Positions 8,085-16,593 of a stretch of DNA of 64,000 nucleotides are shown here, piece after piece. The DNA lies in contig JAHFST010000006.1 of assembly GCA_023265625.1 (NCBI GenBank), positions 100,477 to 164,476 on the forward strand, in the 5' to 3' direction. Every line of letters begins with the position of its first letter. Positions within the stretch are counted from its first letter, which is position 1. The notes below the pieces were generated by a model. It was not told where the DNA came from and did no database searches. It saw nothing but the letters and a program-made list of their open reading frames with translations. The stretch is from Deltaproteobacteria bacterium (GTDB lineage: Bacteria > UBA10199 > JACPAL01 > JAHFST01). A program made the translations under genes and the position numbers.

Positions 8085-8999
8085 ATGGAAAAAAGGATAC
8101 AGAAAAATCTGGTGCGACTGTGGGTGAATATTTTAGGCCTGGTCGCCGGATTGGTCTGCCTGGGCCTTCTCTTGGCCAAACTCGATCTGGGCCTGACGCT
8201 TAAGACTCTCGGCCAGATTCGCTGGGGGATACTCTTAGTCTTTGCCCTGACCCTCCCTAAATTTTGGATCTATGCCTGCAGTTGGCGGTTGATCTTAACG
8301 CAGTTGGGGGAATCGGTCTCGACCGGCACCCTGTTTCGCCTCAAGTTGATCGGAGAGGCCATCAATGAGGCCACGCCGCTCAACTTTTTGGGAGGCGACA
8401 CCCTGCGGGTGGGTTTGTTAAAATCACATCTCTCTTTGAAGACCGGCGTGCAATCTGTCGTGGTGGACCGTATCTCCCACATGGTTTCAGGGGCGATCAT
8501 TATGTTGATCGGCGGCCTGCTGTTTGTGGCGCACGCCCGGGCCTTATCATGGTCCACTTGGGGGATTACAGCCAAGGGAGTGCTGTGCGTGGTGGTTTTA
8601 CTGGTGATCGGGAGTTTTTCGGTTAAATGGCTTCGACCCAAGATTCCACCGGAAGTTCGGCAGATGAAGGGGACTTTTCTCCAGACGGTCATGTTAACGC
8701 TGCTGGGACGTTCGTTTAGTATTTTGGAAATTTACCTCATCGCCTGGTTGATTCACGCCTCGGTGAGTTTTTCGGATGCGGTGATTCTTAACGGCCTCTC
8801 GCTTGGTTTGGGAACCTTGTTTGCCTTTGTCCCGGGTACGGTCGGGATTTTAGAGGGGGGCTTTGTGGGGTATTTTTCCTGGCTTGGCCGATCATTAGAA
8901 GGTGGCATGGCGCTTAGTTTTATCCGGAGATTAAATGGAATTTTTTGGATTTTAGTGGGGCTGCTGACTCTGCTCGCAACACGTGCTGAAGAATCTTAA
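8085..8999 (+). CDS. UPF0104/lysylphosphatidylglycerol synthase-type integral membrane protein
   Basis: A 304-residue polytopic inner-membrane protein with about seven hydrophobic segments, resembling the membrane (flippase) half of lysylphosphatidylglycerol synthases, without the aminoacyl-transferase half. Family-like segments are EAINEATPLNFLGGDTLRVGLL and the C-terminal LGTLFAFVPGTVGILEGG. Stand-alone forms are thought to move or handle lipids or glycolipids; the substrate here is unknown. No glycosyltransferase neighbour was seen. Its 3' end overlaps the convergent rdgB gene by 80 bases. Confidence 0.82.
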   Translation: MEKRIQKNLVRLWVNILGLVAGLVCLGLLLAKLDLGLTLKTLGQIRWGILLVFALTLPKFWIYACSWRLILTQLGESVSTGTLFRLKLIGEAINEATPLNFLGGDTLRVGLLKSHLSLKTGVQSVVVDRISHMVSGAIIMLIGGLLFVAHARALSWSTWGITAKGVLCVVVLLVIGSFSVKWLRPKIPPEVRQMKGTFLQTVMLTLLGRSFSILEIYLIAWLIHASVSFSDAVILNGLSLGLGTLFAFVPGTVGILEGGFVGYFSWLGRSLEGGMALSFIRRLNGIFWILVGLLTLLATRAEES

Positions 9000-9600
9000 C
9001 CATTTGTGTTAAAGCCTTGCCGCGATGGCTGATCTGATTTTTGACGTGCGGTGATATTTCTGCCATTGTCTTTCCCAATTCGGGCAGATAAAAAATCGGA
9101 TCATAACCGAATCCGCCCGTGCCGCGCTTCTCGAGAATGATTTCTCCCTCGCAACGTCCTTCCGTGATGAATTCGCGGCCATCGGGCAGCACGAGGGCCA
9201 TGACGCAGACGTAGTGGGCCTGACGTTCATTTGGCGGCACCTGTTGGATTTCTGTGATTAACTTTTGGAGATTATCCTCGTCCGAGGCCCCCGGGCCTGC
9301 GTACCGCGCGGAATAAATTCCTGGGGCCCCGTCTAAGGCGGGGACGACGATGCCGCTGTCATCGGCCAATATGGGGGCGTATGGCCATACGCCCCTACAG
9401 TATCGAGAAATCTCCCGCGCCTTTTTGAGGGCGTTTTCTTGGAAGGTATTACCGTCCTCCACCACATCAGGGATATTGGGAAAATCATGGAGGGATTGGA
9501 TCTGTAGGGGCGAACCCATGGGGTCGCCCTCCTGGTGGCCAAGGATTTTTTCAATTTCTACAACCTTGCCGCGGTTTTTGGTGGCGAGGATTAATTGCAT
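8920..9600 (-). CDS. rdgB: RdgB/HAM1-type XTP/dITP pyrophosphatase with two peptide insertions
   Basis: House-cleaning enzyme that hydrolyses non-canonical purine triphosphates (XTP, dITP, ITP) to monophosphates. Family motifs are intact: N-terminal ILATKNRGKVVEIEKIL, NTFQENALKKAR, LADDSGIVVPALDG (79-92), GAPGIYSARYAG, GTGGFGYDPIFYLPELGKTMAEI and ISHRGKAL. At 226 residues it is longer than usual. Two extra stretches, residues about 24-32 and about 68-77 (CRGVWPYAPI), coincide with palindromic repeats at 9504-9530 and 9371-9398 and fall before and after conserved blocks. The C-terminal tail after SHRGKAL also reads into the convergent gene. Function is probably kept, since every catalytic block is present. 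Confidence 0.93.
   Translation of the reverse strand: MQLILATKNRGKVVEIEKILGHQEGDPMGSPLQIQSLHDFPNIPDVVEDGNTFQENALKKAREISRYCRGVWPYAPILADDSGIVVPALDGAPGIYSARYAGPGASDEDNLQKLITEIQQVPPNERQAHYVCVMALVLPDGREFITEGRCEGEIILEKRGTGGFGYDPIFYLPELGKTMAEISPHVKNQISHRGKALTQMVKILQHVLRAESAAPLKSKKFHLISG
9371..9398. repeat. Intragenic palindromic repeat in rdgB, copy 1
   Basis: A 28-bp near-palindrome ending GCCATACGCCCCTAC on the top strand. It differs from the 38679-38706 copy at four positions. Read on the minus strand it encodes CRGVWPYAP within rdgB, the same phase that gives GVLPYAP in the ABC-F gene. It sits immediately before the LADDSG active-site block. Confidence 0.82.
9504..9530. repeat. Intragenic palindromic repeat in rdgB, copy 2
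   Basis: A 27-bp unit beginning GTAGGGGCGAACCCATG and closing with a GGGTCGCCCT arm. Read on the minus strand it encodes EGDPMGSPLQ in rdgB, between the N-terminal strand-helix and the second conserved block. It is a single hairpin unit rather than the composite form. Confidence 0.75.
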
Positions 9601-9661
9601 GGTTGAACTCTATAAACTGTCGGATCAGAGTGCAAGGTGAATGCGTGAAATTCCTTTAAAT

Positions 9662-9708
9662 ATGTTTATGTAAATCATAAATAATAGATTTACATATAAC
9701 ATAAACAT
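9662..9708. promoter_or_regulatory. Inverted-repeat operator candidate before an AAA ATPase gene
   Basis: ATGTTTATGTAAATC (9662-9676) is mirrored by GATTTACAT (9687-9695) and ACATAAACAT (9699-9708), an interrupted inverted repeat that ends 14 bases before the ATPase start. Position and symmetry suggest binding by a regulator, possibly the ATPase itself. There is no experimental support. Confidence 0.55.
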
Positions 9709-9722
9709 GATACCATGTATCC

Positions 9723-10907
9723 ATGCCTCATCTTCGGTGCCGATATCTTAGGGAAATTCTAAAAAAAGATTTGACGTGGTCTCCCGTCATTTCTGTTTTA
9801 GGGATGCGGCAGATTGGCAAGACAACCTTGTTGAAGCCGATCGGATGTACCTACATCACATTGGATGATGATGAAGTGCTCAGGCGATTTGAGCAGGGAA
9901 TTTGGACTGAACTTGAGGCGGGCACGATCCCCATAGTGATCGATGAGGCGCAGAAGAGTTCCGGACTTTTTGATCGGGTTAAACTCATTGTGGATCGGCA
10001 AGGGAAGCCGGGTCAGTTTTTGCTCACTGGTTCCGTTCGTTTCCTATCAAAAAAACAGATTCGGGAGTCTCTGACAGGTCGGACATCCATTTTAGAACTT
10101 TTACCCATGACATTAGCGGAAGTGCATTCGAGGCCGTTGATGAATTTTGTCAAAGAGGTTACTCAATTTTCCTCTGAAGTATTTCTGAAAAAGACCGCCT
10201 TGCGAGAACGGTTTCGCAGGCATGAAGTGGAGGATTATCTGGCTCTGGGAGGTATGCCTGGAATCTGCTTCAAAAGGGACGCTCAAGTGCGTCGAAGCAT
10301 GCAAGAGAGCCATCTGGAGACGCTTTTGATGCGTGATTTGCAATTTTTGGTCAAAACTCGGGTTCCTTTTGCCAAGTTAAGGGCGATGCTTTTCGAGCTT
10401 GCTCAGGTTCAGGGGCAGATGATCTCCCTTTCGGATCTTGGGAGGAGAGTTCAGCTTTCGACGCCGACGGTCATCCAATTGATGAAGGCCTTTCAAGATC
10501 TGTTCATTATTCGCTCCCATGGCAAGAGCTGGTTCTTTTCAGATTGTGGCATAGGCCATTTCTTGGGGGCTTCCCGAAGTGAAAACACCCTTTTTCATAT
10601 GGAGAGGTTTGTTTATCAGGAGCTTTATGCGCAATTAAATTACCTTCATAGGGCGCATTTTCGCTTTGATCCTTATTTGACTCGTGGCGGCGTCCGCATT
10701 CCTTTTGTGATTGATGTAGAAGGGGCTCCAACCTTGGCAATCGTTGTGGATGCCACCGACGGGGCAAGCGAGAAATCACTCAAGAGTCTTACTTGGTTTG
10801 CGAAGAAAAGAAAAAGCCCGGTTGTCTCCGTCGTTCTTCACCACGGGGCAAGGCCCTATTTATCCTCAACGTCCGCCATTTGCATTCCATATGATTGGAT
10901 TGCTTAG
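9723..10907 (+). CDS. AAA ATPase, AAA_14-like, accessory
   Basis: A 394-residue ATPase with Walker A VLGMRQIGKTTLL (K33) and Walker B IVIDEAQKS (D74, E75), followed by FLLTGSVRFLS, a sensor-like Ser typical of this group. A winged-helix-like stretch (LSDLGRRVQLSTPTVIQLMKAF, about 239-260) lies in the middle, as in other AAA_14/DUF4143 proteins. The C-terminal part has no clear catalytic motif. A strong inverted repeat lies just upstream. It is monocistronic and ends 5 bases before the stop of the convergent mutase gene. Role unknown; it belongs to the same loose family as the proteins at 3881 and 24560. Confidence 0.82.
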   Translation: MPHLRCRYLREILKKDLTWSPVISVLGMRQIGKTTLLKPIGCTYITLDDDEVLRRFEQGIWTELEAGTIPIVIDEAQKSSGLFDRVKLIVDRQGKPGQFLLTGSVRFLSKKQIRESLTGRTSILELLPMTLAEVHSRPLMNFVKEVTQFSSEVFLKKTALRERFRRHEVEDYLALGGMPGICFKRDAQVRRSMQESHLETLLMRDLQFLVKTRVPFAKLRAMLFELAQVQGQMISLSDLGRRVQLSTPTVIQLMKAFQDLFIIRSHGKSWFFSDCGIGHFLGASRSENTLFHMERFVYQELYAQLNYLHRAHFRFDPYLTRGGVRIPFVIDVEGAPTLAIVVDATDGASEKSLKSLTWFAKKRKSPVVSVVLHHGARPYLSSTSAICIPYDWIA

Positions 10908-10911
10908 AATC

Positions 10912-12870
10912 CTACGAAACCAAATCCACCATCTCCGACATGATCCGATTCAATTCAAAATCCTTTGGGGTATAGACGCGTGCGACCCCCATTTTGCGGA
11001 GTTTGTCAGCATCTGACTCGGGGATAATCCCGCCGACCACGACGGGTATTTCCTCCAGACCGGCCTGTTTCATGCGTGCCATGATGTCCGTCAAAAGTTC
11101 CATGTGGGAGCCGGAGAGGATGGAAAGTCCCACCAAATGGACCCCCTCTTCCAGGGCCCCTTTGACAATTTGTTCCGGGGTGAGGCGGATGCCTTGATAG
11201 ATGACCTCCATCCCGGCCTCGCGGGCCCGGACGGCGATTTGCTCGGCCCCGTTGGAATGGCCATCCAACCCTGGTTTTCCGACCAAGAGACGGATCCGAC
11301 CGCCGATTTTTTTAGAAGCGGCCTCCACCTTACTCCGCAATTTTTTAAATTCCTCCGCCTCTTGATTGGCGGAATTTTGTCCGGCCACACCGGTGGGGGC
11401 GCGATATTCGCCAAAGACCTCACGGAGGGCAAAGGCCCATTCGCCCGTTGTGACGCCGGCATGGGCACAGGTGATGGAGGCAGGCATAATGTTGCTGTTG
11501 TCTTTGGCCGCAGCGATCAGTTGTTTCAAGGCGCCTTGGACCTTGCCTTCATCGCGGCCCTGACGAAATTTTTCCAACCGGGCGATCTGCTCGCGTTCGG
11601 ATTTTGGATCGACCTTTAAGATGCCTTCATCTTTGCCCGTGGTGAGTGGCGAAACCTCGGTCTCGGGAAAACAGTTGACCCCGACGACCTTGAGCTCACC
11701 GGTCTCAATCTTACGAATCCGAGTGGCATGAGAGGCCACGAGGGATTTTTTCATGTACTCGATGGCCTTTAGGGTCCCGCCCAGTTCTTCGATTTTTTTG
11801 AGTTCTTGTGTCGCATCGGTCGCAATCGCGCTAACTTTTTCTTCAATAACGGGAGAGCCGTTGAAGATGTCGCCATATTCGAGCAGATCCGTCTCATAGG
11901 CGATGACCTGTTGGATGCGCAGCGACCACTGTTGGTCCCAGGGACGGGGCAGGCCCAAGGCCTCGTTCCAGGCCGGGAGCTGTACGGCGCGGGCCCGGGC
12001 GTCTTTACTCAAGACGACGGCGAGCATTTCCAGGATGATCCGGGTGATATTGTTTTCGGGCTGACGTTCGGTGAGCCCGAGCGAGTTGACCTGGACGCCA
12101 TAACGGAGCCGACGGTATTTTTCATCAGTGACCCCATAACGTTCACGAGTTATTTGGTCCCACAGGCGGGACAGGGCCCTCATCTTGCACATTTCTTCAA
12201 TGAAGCGGACTCCGGCATTGACGAAGAAGGAGATGCGGCCGACCACCTGCGGAAAAATTTCTGGAGCGACCTTGTGCGAGTCGCGGATGGCGTCCAAAAT
12301 GGTCATGGCATTGGCCAGTGAGAAGGCAATTTCTTGCGCGGGTGTGGCCCCGGCCTCTTGCAGGTGATAGCTGCAGATGTTGATCGGATTCCAACTGGGA
12401 ATTTTTTCGACCGTGTAAACGATCATGTCGGTGATCAGTCGAATGGAATGCTCCGGGGGAAAAACATAGGTGCCGCGCGACAGGTATTCTTTGACAATGT
12501 CGTTTTGGGTAGTGCCTTGCAGCTTGGTGGAATCCACCCCCTGATCCTCGGCCGCTGCCGCATAGAGGGCCAACAGCCAGGCGGCGGTGGCGTTGATGGT
12601 CATCGAGGTGTTCATTTTATCCAGCGGGATTTGCTCAAACAGGGTCTTCATGTCATCGAGATGCGAGATCGGCACCCCCACCTTGCCCACTTCCCCGCGG
12701 GACATGATGTGATCCGAGTCGTAGCCGGTCTGGGTCGGGAGGTCGAAGGCGACCGAAAGCCCCGTTTGACCCTTGGCCAAATTTTTCCGATACAACTCAT
12801 TGGAGGCCCGGGCGGAAGAATGCCCGGAGTAGGTGCGCATCAGCCAAGGTTGGTCGCGTTTGGAGGGCAT
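10912..12870 (-). CDS. meaA: Ethylmalonyl-CoA mutase (MeaA/Ecm type), adenosylcobalamin-dependent
   Basis: Converts (2R)-ethylmalonyl-CoA to (2S)-methylsuccinyl-CoA in the ethylmalonyl-CoA pathway of acetyl-CoA assimilation. The 652 residues hold a catalytic TIM-barrel domain (about 1-500) and a C-terminal B12-binding domain with D536-x-H538-x-x-G in GKPGLDGHSNGAEQ. The N-terminus (KRDQPWLMRTYSGHSSARAS) and segments such as FDLPTQTGYDSD, NICSYHLQEAGATP and WNEALGLPRPWDQQWSLR fit MeaA-type mutases better than classical methylmalonyl-CoA mutase. A mesaconyl-CoA hydratase gene lies 41 bases upstream on the same strand, which supports the assignment. Methylmalonyl-CoA mutase activity is the alternative. 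Confidence 0.9.
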   Translation of the reverse strand: MPSKRDQPWLMRTYSGHSSARASNELYRKNLAKGQTGLSVAFDLPTQTGYDSDHIMSRGEVGKVGVPISHLDDMKTLFEQIPLDKMNTSMTINATAAWLLALYAAAAEDQGVDSTKLQGTTQNDIVKEYLSRGTYVFPPEHSIRLITDMIVYTVEKIPSWNPINICSYHLQEAGATPAQEIAFSLANAMTILDAIRDSHKVAPEIFPQVVGRISFFVNAGVRFIEEMCKMRALSRLWDQITRERYGVTDEKYRRLRYGVQVNSLGLTERQPENNITRIILEMLAVVLSKDARARAVQLPAWNEALGLPRPWDQQWSLRIQQVIAYETDLLEYGDIFNGSPVIEEKVSAIATDATQELKKIEELGGTLKAIEYMKKSLVASHATRIRKIETGELKVVGVNCFPETEVSPLTTGKDEGILKVDPKSEREQIARLEKFRQGRDEGKVQGALKQLIAAAKDNSNIMPASITCAHAGVTTGEWAFALREVFGEYRAPTGVAGQNSANQEAEEFKKLRSKVEAASKKIGGRIRLLVGKPGLDGHSNGAEQIAVRAREAGMEVIYQGIRLTPEQIVKGALEEGVHLVGLSILSGSHMELLTDIMARMKQAGLEEIPVVVGGIIPESDADKLRKMGVARVYTPKDFELNRIMSEMVDLVS

Positions 12871-12911
12871 GAGGATTTAATAGGAGGTTTTCCGAATCGG
12901 GTCAAGGCCGC

Positions 12912-14114
12912 TTATACAGGCCGCTTCTTGATCAACAACCGCCGCTCAATCTCAAAAATCTTCTCCGGAATCTTTTCTTTTCCTAAATCCTTCTTATCGT
13001 TCTCCTTGATAAAGAGATCGGCGCCGAATTTTTCCACGGCCTCAATCCCCTTGATCCCCTTGACCCCGATCAGTTGAAATTGGACGATCCCTGCCTGTAG
13101 GGGCGCGGTTCCCGCGCCCGGGCGGGGGGGGGCCGCCCCTACGTCATCGGTGGCCAGCACCCGACTGATGGCATAAATTGTGTCGCCGGAGACCACCGGT
13201 TGCGTGTGGTACCCTTCGGTATAGCCCAGGTCCCAGAGGGCATTCTCCGAGACATCACGCGAAGCCAACCCGCAGAGCCAGGCGAAGACCAAGCCGCCGT
13301 AGACAATGGGCTCACCGCTCATCTTACCGCCTAAGCCGGTGGAATAGAGTTTGTCGTAATGGAGCGGGTGGGTGTTCATGACCCGGTAGGTCCAGGCGTA
13401 GTGCTCATCGGTAATGGTCCGGCCATTCTTGTGGATGAGGATGTCTCCGACCTGAAAGTCTTCAAAATAAGTGCGCGTCCCCGTCAGATTGGCGGGAACT
13501 TTTTCCGGGACCGGGATCTGTAAGTTAATCTCTTGGGTATCAGGGAAGGGTTGCCCGCTGATCGTCGTGGGATCAGTCTTCTTACCCGCCGGAGGGACCA
13601 TGATCTTGCGATCGTATTGTAAAACGAGTTCCTCTTTTTGATTCAAGGCAATGGTGCGAATAGTCACAATGCCGGGTTTGCCTTCACCACGCTCTTTTCG
13701 ATCCAAGACCTTGGTCAAGGCGCGGAGGGTGTCTCCCGGGTAGACGGCTTTTGGGAAGTGCATGTTGTAGTAGCCTAGATTGGCCATGGCCTTTTCGGAG
13801 TCGTTTTGCACGCCGAGTGAGAGGGCGATGTTCATCACCATGAGGGGGGAGACGACGGCATCAGGATGTCCGTGGGCCTTGGCAAACTCCACATTCAGGT
13901 AGAGCGGGTTGGTCTCCATGTAGGTGGTGGCAAATTCGATGGCAAAGGCCCGATCGATCGTGAGCCCGCGGGGATGGCAAAAAACCTCTCCTTGGACGAA
14001 GTCCTCAAGCACCCGGCCGTATTGTGGAGACCTTTTCTGTTCCAATTTTGTGTCGGTTTTAGCGGATATTTCTAAAATTTTAAGGGCTTGCTTCAGTGCT
14101 ACGGTTGTTCCCAT
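12912..14114 (-). CDS. mch: Mesaconyl-CoA hydratase, double MaoC-like
   Basis: Hydrates mesaconyl-C1-CoA to beta-methylmalyl-CoA, the step after methylsuccinyl-CoA dehydrogenase. It has two hot-dog MaoC-like halves: about 15-175 ([19 protein letters not shown]...) and about 200-390 ([24 protein letters not shown], then [10 protein letters not shown]). The ATG at 14114 follows GGGGAGGACACG, a good ribosome site, and is chosen over the open frame to 14183, which would overlap the PIN-toxin gene. Residues about 325-339 ([15 protein letters not shown]) are encoded by a palindromic repeat in the second half, after the conserved VLATDD. The hydratase and mutase genes look like one operon. Another MaoC hydratase activity is possible, but context favours mesaconyl-CoA. 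Confidence 0.87.
   Translation of the reverse strand: MGTTVALKQALKILEISAKTDTKLEQKRSPQYGRVLEDFVQGEVFCHPRGLTIDRAFAIEFATTYMETNPLYLNVEFAKAHGHPDAVVSPLMVMNIALSLGVQNDSEKAMANLGYYNMHFPKAVYPGDTLRALTKVLDRKERGEGKPGIVTIRTIALNQKEELVLQYDRKIMVPPAGKKTDPTTISGQPFPDTQEINLQIPVPEKVPANLTGTRTYFEDFQVGDILIHKNGRTITDEHYAWTYRVMNTHPLHYDKLYSTGLGGKMSGEPIVYGGLVFAWLCGLASRDVSENALWDLGYTEGYHTQPVVSGDTIYAISRVLATDDVGAAPPRPGAGTAPLQAGIVQFQLIGVKGIKGIEAVEKFGADLFIKENDKKDLGKEKIPEKIFEIERRLLIKKRPV
13097..13142. repeat. Intragenic palindromic repeat in the hydratase gene
   Basis: A 46-bp element from GTAGGGGCG to CCGCCCCTAC containing two abutting GC-rich hairpin units. Read on the minus strand in the coding phase it begins GTA GGG GCG and ends CCC CTA C, giving [15 protein letters not shown] without a stop. 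Confidence 0.85.
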
Positions 14115-14179
14115 CGTGTCCTCCCCATTAAAAACCTGCCCACCTGTACGCAGATTTGCAGGGAGGATCAAGAAAAAAG

Positions 14180-14569
14180 TCAATTCAACGCGTGGACAAA
14201 CGACAGCCTTTTGACCTGCCGCACCAATTTGAGATCGGCGGTAATGAGCTCCAGTTTGAGCCGTTCCGCCAAGGCTACAAAGGAGGCATCATAGGCCGTG
14301 ATGTGAAATTCCTGGCACAACTCTACCACACGATCAAAGCCGGGTTGAGGGAGGACAAACAATTCTAGTTGCAGTTGATGAAGCTCCTTCAAAAAAAACT
14401 TTTTATCCTCCAAGGAAAGATAGGTCCGATAAGCCAGGATGTTTGAGAATTCATAGAGGAGGAGGTCAGGAGCCCCTAGTGGGTTGGTGAGCAGGAGTTT
14501 TTTTGCCGATTCGGAACCTGTCTCCGGAAAGAAAAGCTTAGCGACCACGGATGTGTCTACGATGATCAT
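14180..14569 (-). CDS. PIN-domain toxin (VapC-like)
   Basis: About 129 residues with a PIN ribonuclease fold. The acidic residues expected for Mg2+ binding are present: D in [14 protein letters not shown] in [10 protein letters not shown] in [12 protein letters not shown] and D in LITADLKLV. Family members cleave tRNA or rRNA and arrest growth. The ATG at 14569 is preferred, one base after the antitoxin stop; an ATG at 14590 in frame would overlap the antitoxin by 20 bases. It forms a module with the Phd/YefM-type gene directly upstream, and the palindromes at 14878-14937 are likely regulatory. Confidence 0.85.
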   Translation of the reverse strand: MIIVDTSVVAKLFFPETGSESAKKLLLTNPLGAPDLLLYEFSNILAYRTYLSLEDKKFFLKELHQLQLELFVLPQPGFDRVVELCQEFHITAYDASFVALAERLKLELITADLKLVRQVKRLSFVHALN

Positions 14570-14570
14570 G

Positions 14571-14867
14571 TCAGGGCCTTCGGACATCACGCATCGATCG
14601 GATCTCGCCCGTCATGTCTTCGTTTTGCATCTTACGGACCTTTTCCGGGTGTGTTTTCTGCCATTCTTCCAAATCCTGCAAGGCCTCTTGGACCGTTCGC
14701 ACTCGATCTTGATTGGTGCAGTTCTTTTCATGTTCCGCCGCCGGGATAAGGGTTACCAGCGGACGATTTCCGCGCATGATCGTGATGTGCTCCCCCTTCT
14801 TGGCGACCCGATCGAGGATTCCCCCAAGCTTGCGACGCATCTCAATGGCGGTGATGGATACTTCCAT
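14571..14867 (-). CDS. Phd/YefM-type antitoxin
   Basis: A 98-residue protein starting MEVSITAIEMRRKLGGILDRV, then GEHITIMRGNRPLVTLIPA. This is the Phd/YefM DNA-binding fold, with a charged C-terminal tail (about 55-98) that would wrap the toxin. It is expected to neutralise the adjacent PIN toxin and repress its own promoter. The gene is immediately upstream of the toxin on the same strand. An imperfect 25-bp AT-rich palindrome lies 11 bases before its start. Confidence 0.85.
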   Translation of the reverse strand: MEVSITAIEMRRKLGGILDRVAKKGEHITIMRGNRPLVTLIPAAEHEKNCTNQDRVRTVQEALQDLEEWQKTHPEKVRKMQNEDMTGEIRSMRDVRRP

Positions 14868-14877
14868 AATGATATTA

Positions 14878-14902
14878 GATATACTATTATATATACTATA
14901 TC
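14878..14902. promoter_or_regulatory. AT-rich palindrome, likely antitoxin operator
   Basis: GATATACTAT and ATACTATATC form an imperfect inverted repeat (one mismatch pair) around TATAT, immediately upstream of the antitoxin start at 14867. Type II antitoxins usually bind such palindromes; the assignment here is positional. Confidence 0.55.
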
Positions 14903-14916
14903 AATAAAAATTTCTA

Positions 14917-14937
14917 TCTGTGTACCGGGTACACAGA
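14917..14937. promoter_or_regulatory. Perfect 10-bp inverted repeat in the intergenic region
   Basis: TCTGTGTACC and GGTACACAGA are exact reverse complements with one base between them. The site lies between the divergent antitoxin (start 14867) and subtilase (start 15028) genes and could serve either. No T-run follows, so it is more like an operator than a terminator. Confidence 0.5.
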
Positions 14938-15027
14938 CAACCATCTGAAATATAAGGGATATATTTTTTTATAGGGGTTGTATTTTTTGGGCAACGTTTT
15001 GCTGAAAAATGCGATAAGGCCTGCAAG

Positions 15028-16587
15028 ATGAGATATCGCATCATTTTCTGTTTGGGGTGGCTTGCCGGGATGGGGATTTTTATCCCGGTTATTTGGGCGG
15101 ATTCCGTAACCGTTCAGTTTCGTGATTTTGCGCATGTCCGTCTCCAGAATGGCTCATGGTCCGGCCGCGCATTTCCAGGAGAGCTACGGGAGCTAAATCG
15201 TTTTGTCAGGTCCAAGGGGTTCTTGATTGAACCTACCTTTCATCGCAAGAGTCCTTGGCAATACGATCAGGAGCGACACTCCAGCTTTAATTCTTTCTAT
15301 GAAATTCATATGGATGATTCTAGCGATGCCGAGGATCTTGCAAAAACCTTGCGCTCTTACCAGGTGATAGAGAGTGTTACCTCGGAAGAAAAAACGGTTT
15401 TGCTCAGTTTGGATGATCAAGCCAAGAAAGATCAGTATTATCTTAACTCCATGCCGTCTGGAGATCCTGAGATATTTGGCGGTGTGGATGCCCAATATGC
15501 CTGGACGATTCCAGGGGGGACGGGGAAAGGCATTACGATCGTTGATTATGAGTTAGGGTGGGAATTGACCCACGAGGATCTTCCCCAGGGGATCGAATTG
15601 TTGTTTGGTAGTAATTCTTCTTATGAGGGCTATCGACATCATGGCACGAGGACCTTGGGAATCCTTGGGGGATTAGAGAATGAGCTTGGTGTGACCGGGA
15701 TTGCTTACGAGTCCACCTTGAAGGTGGCTTCCAATGGTTTTGGGATGAAGAACGGCCCCTCCTTGGAGGCCATTGTGGAGCAAATGGTAGCGGGTGACAT
15801 CTTAGTCTTAGAGCTGGGTTCGCAGGGTTGCCCCAGTGGGTTAGCTCCAGATGCTTGCACCCATGGAATCCCGTTAGAGACGATCCCTGCTGTGTTCTCC
15901 GTTCTCCAAGCAGCGACCGATCAGGGGATTATAGTGGTGGAGTCGGCTGGTAATTCAGGTCTTGATTTGGATCAGCCTAGCTTTAATTGGCAGCAGAATG
16001 GGAAGGATTCTGGGGCGATTATAGTCGGAGCCGGGTTGCATGGTTCGCTGGCCCCACAGTCATACACCAACTATGGGACTCGGGTCGATGTTCAAGGGTT
16101 TGGTGACGGCGTGGTTACAACCGACCTGAATAATAGTTATACCCAGTCCTATTCGGATCCCTTGGCTTGTGATACGCAGGAGCCCACTTCTTTTTGTGAT
16201 ACCTCGTCTGCCACCGCGATCGTTGCTGGGGTGGTGGCCTCACTGCAGGGGGTGGCCAAGGCTAAGGGAGAAATCCTCTCGGCGGAGCAGCTGCGTGATA
16301 TCCTTAAAAAAACGGGGAGTCCACAACAGGAGTCGGACAAACTGATTGGCCCTCTTCCCAATTTGAAGAATGCGATTGCCGCCTTGCCGGAACCCCCTCT
16401 GGCGTCCCAGGAAAATCCGCCTGAGGCCCCCCCCCCACCAGACCAAAAGACGATAGATTTTTTAAAAAGTTTGAGACAATGTCTCTCAACCCATGGCTGG
16501 AACAAACCCTGTTTTTTCCAACCCGATCGCGATATTTCAAGATGGCAGAAGGTAGACACGTTGCCTGCAAAAAAGCCCTGGTATTAA
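15028..16587 (+). CDS. Secreted S8 (subtilisin-like) serine protease
   Basis: A 519-residue exported protease. An N-terminal signal peptide (MRYRIIFCLGWLAGMGIFIP, cleavage probably near residue 25) is followed by a propeptide-like region (about 26-130). The catalytic triad is visible: D173 in ITIVDYELG, H205 in YRHHGTRTLG and S393 in CDTSSATAIVAG, with oxyanion N309 in ESAGNSG. The usual GTS before the catalytic Ser is DTS here. Cys pairs (C268/C277, C381/C390) may form disulfides. The C-terminal tail (about 455-519) is Pro-rich, then has two Cys. It is divergent from the PIN module and converges on a second exported protein; target unknown. Confidence 0.88.
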   Translation: MRYRIIFCLGWLAGMGIFIPVIWADSVTVQFRDFAHVRLQNGSWSGRAFPGELRELNRFVRSKGFLIEPTFHRKSPWQYDQERHSSFNSFYEIHMDDSSDAEDLAKTLRSYQVIESVTSEEKTVLLSLDDQAKKDQYYLNSMPSGDPEIFGGVDAQYAWTIPGGTGKGITIVDYELGWELTHEDLPQGIELLFGSNSSYEGYRHHGTRTLGILGGLENELGVTGIAYESTLKVASNGFGMKNGPSLEAIVEQMVAGDILVLELGSQGCPSGLAPDACTHGIPLETIPAVFSVLQAATDQGIIVVESAGNSGLDLDQPSFNWQQNGKDSGAIIVGAGLHGSLAPQSYTNYGTRVDVQGFGDGVVTTDLNNSYTQSYSDPLACDTQEPTSFCDTSSATAIVAGVVASLQGVAKAKGEILSAEQLRDILKKTGSPQQESDKLIGPLPNLKNAIAALPEPPLASQENPPEAPPPPDQKTIDFLKSLRQCLSTHGWNKPCFFQPDRDISRWQKVDTLPAKKPWY

Positions 16588-16593
16588 TTCTGG

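Noticed and set aside
12334..13077. A 247-codon open frame on the plus strand over the mutase and hydratase genes
   Set aside because: It is antisense to two conserved enzymes and its translation has no protein-like domain pattern; high GC at third positions keeps the opposite frame open.
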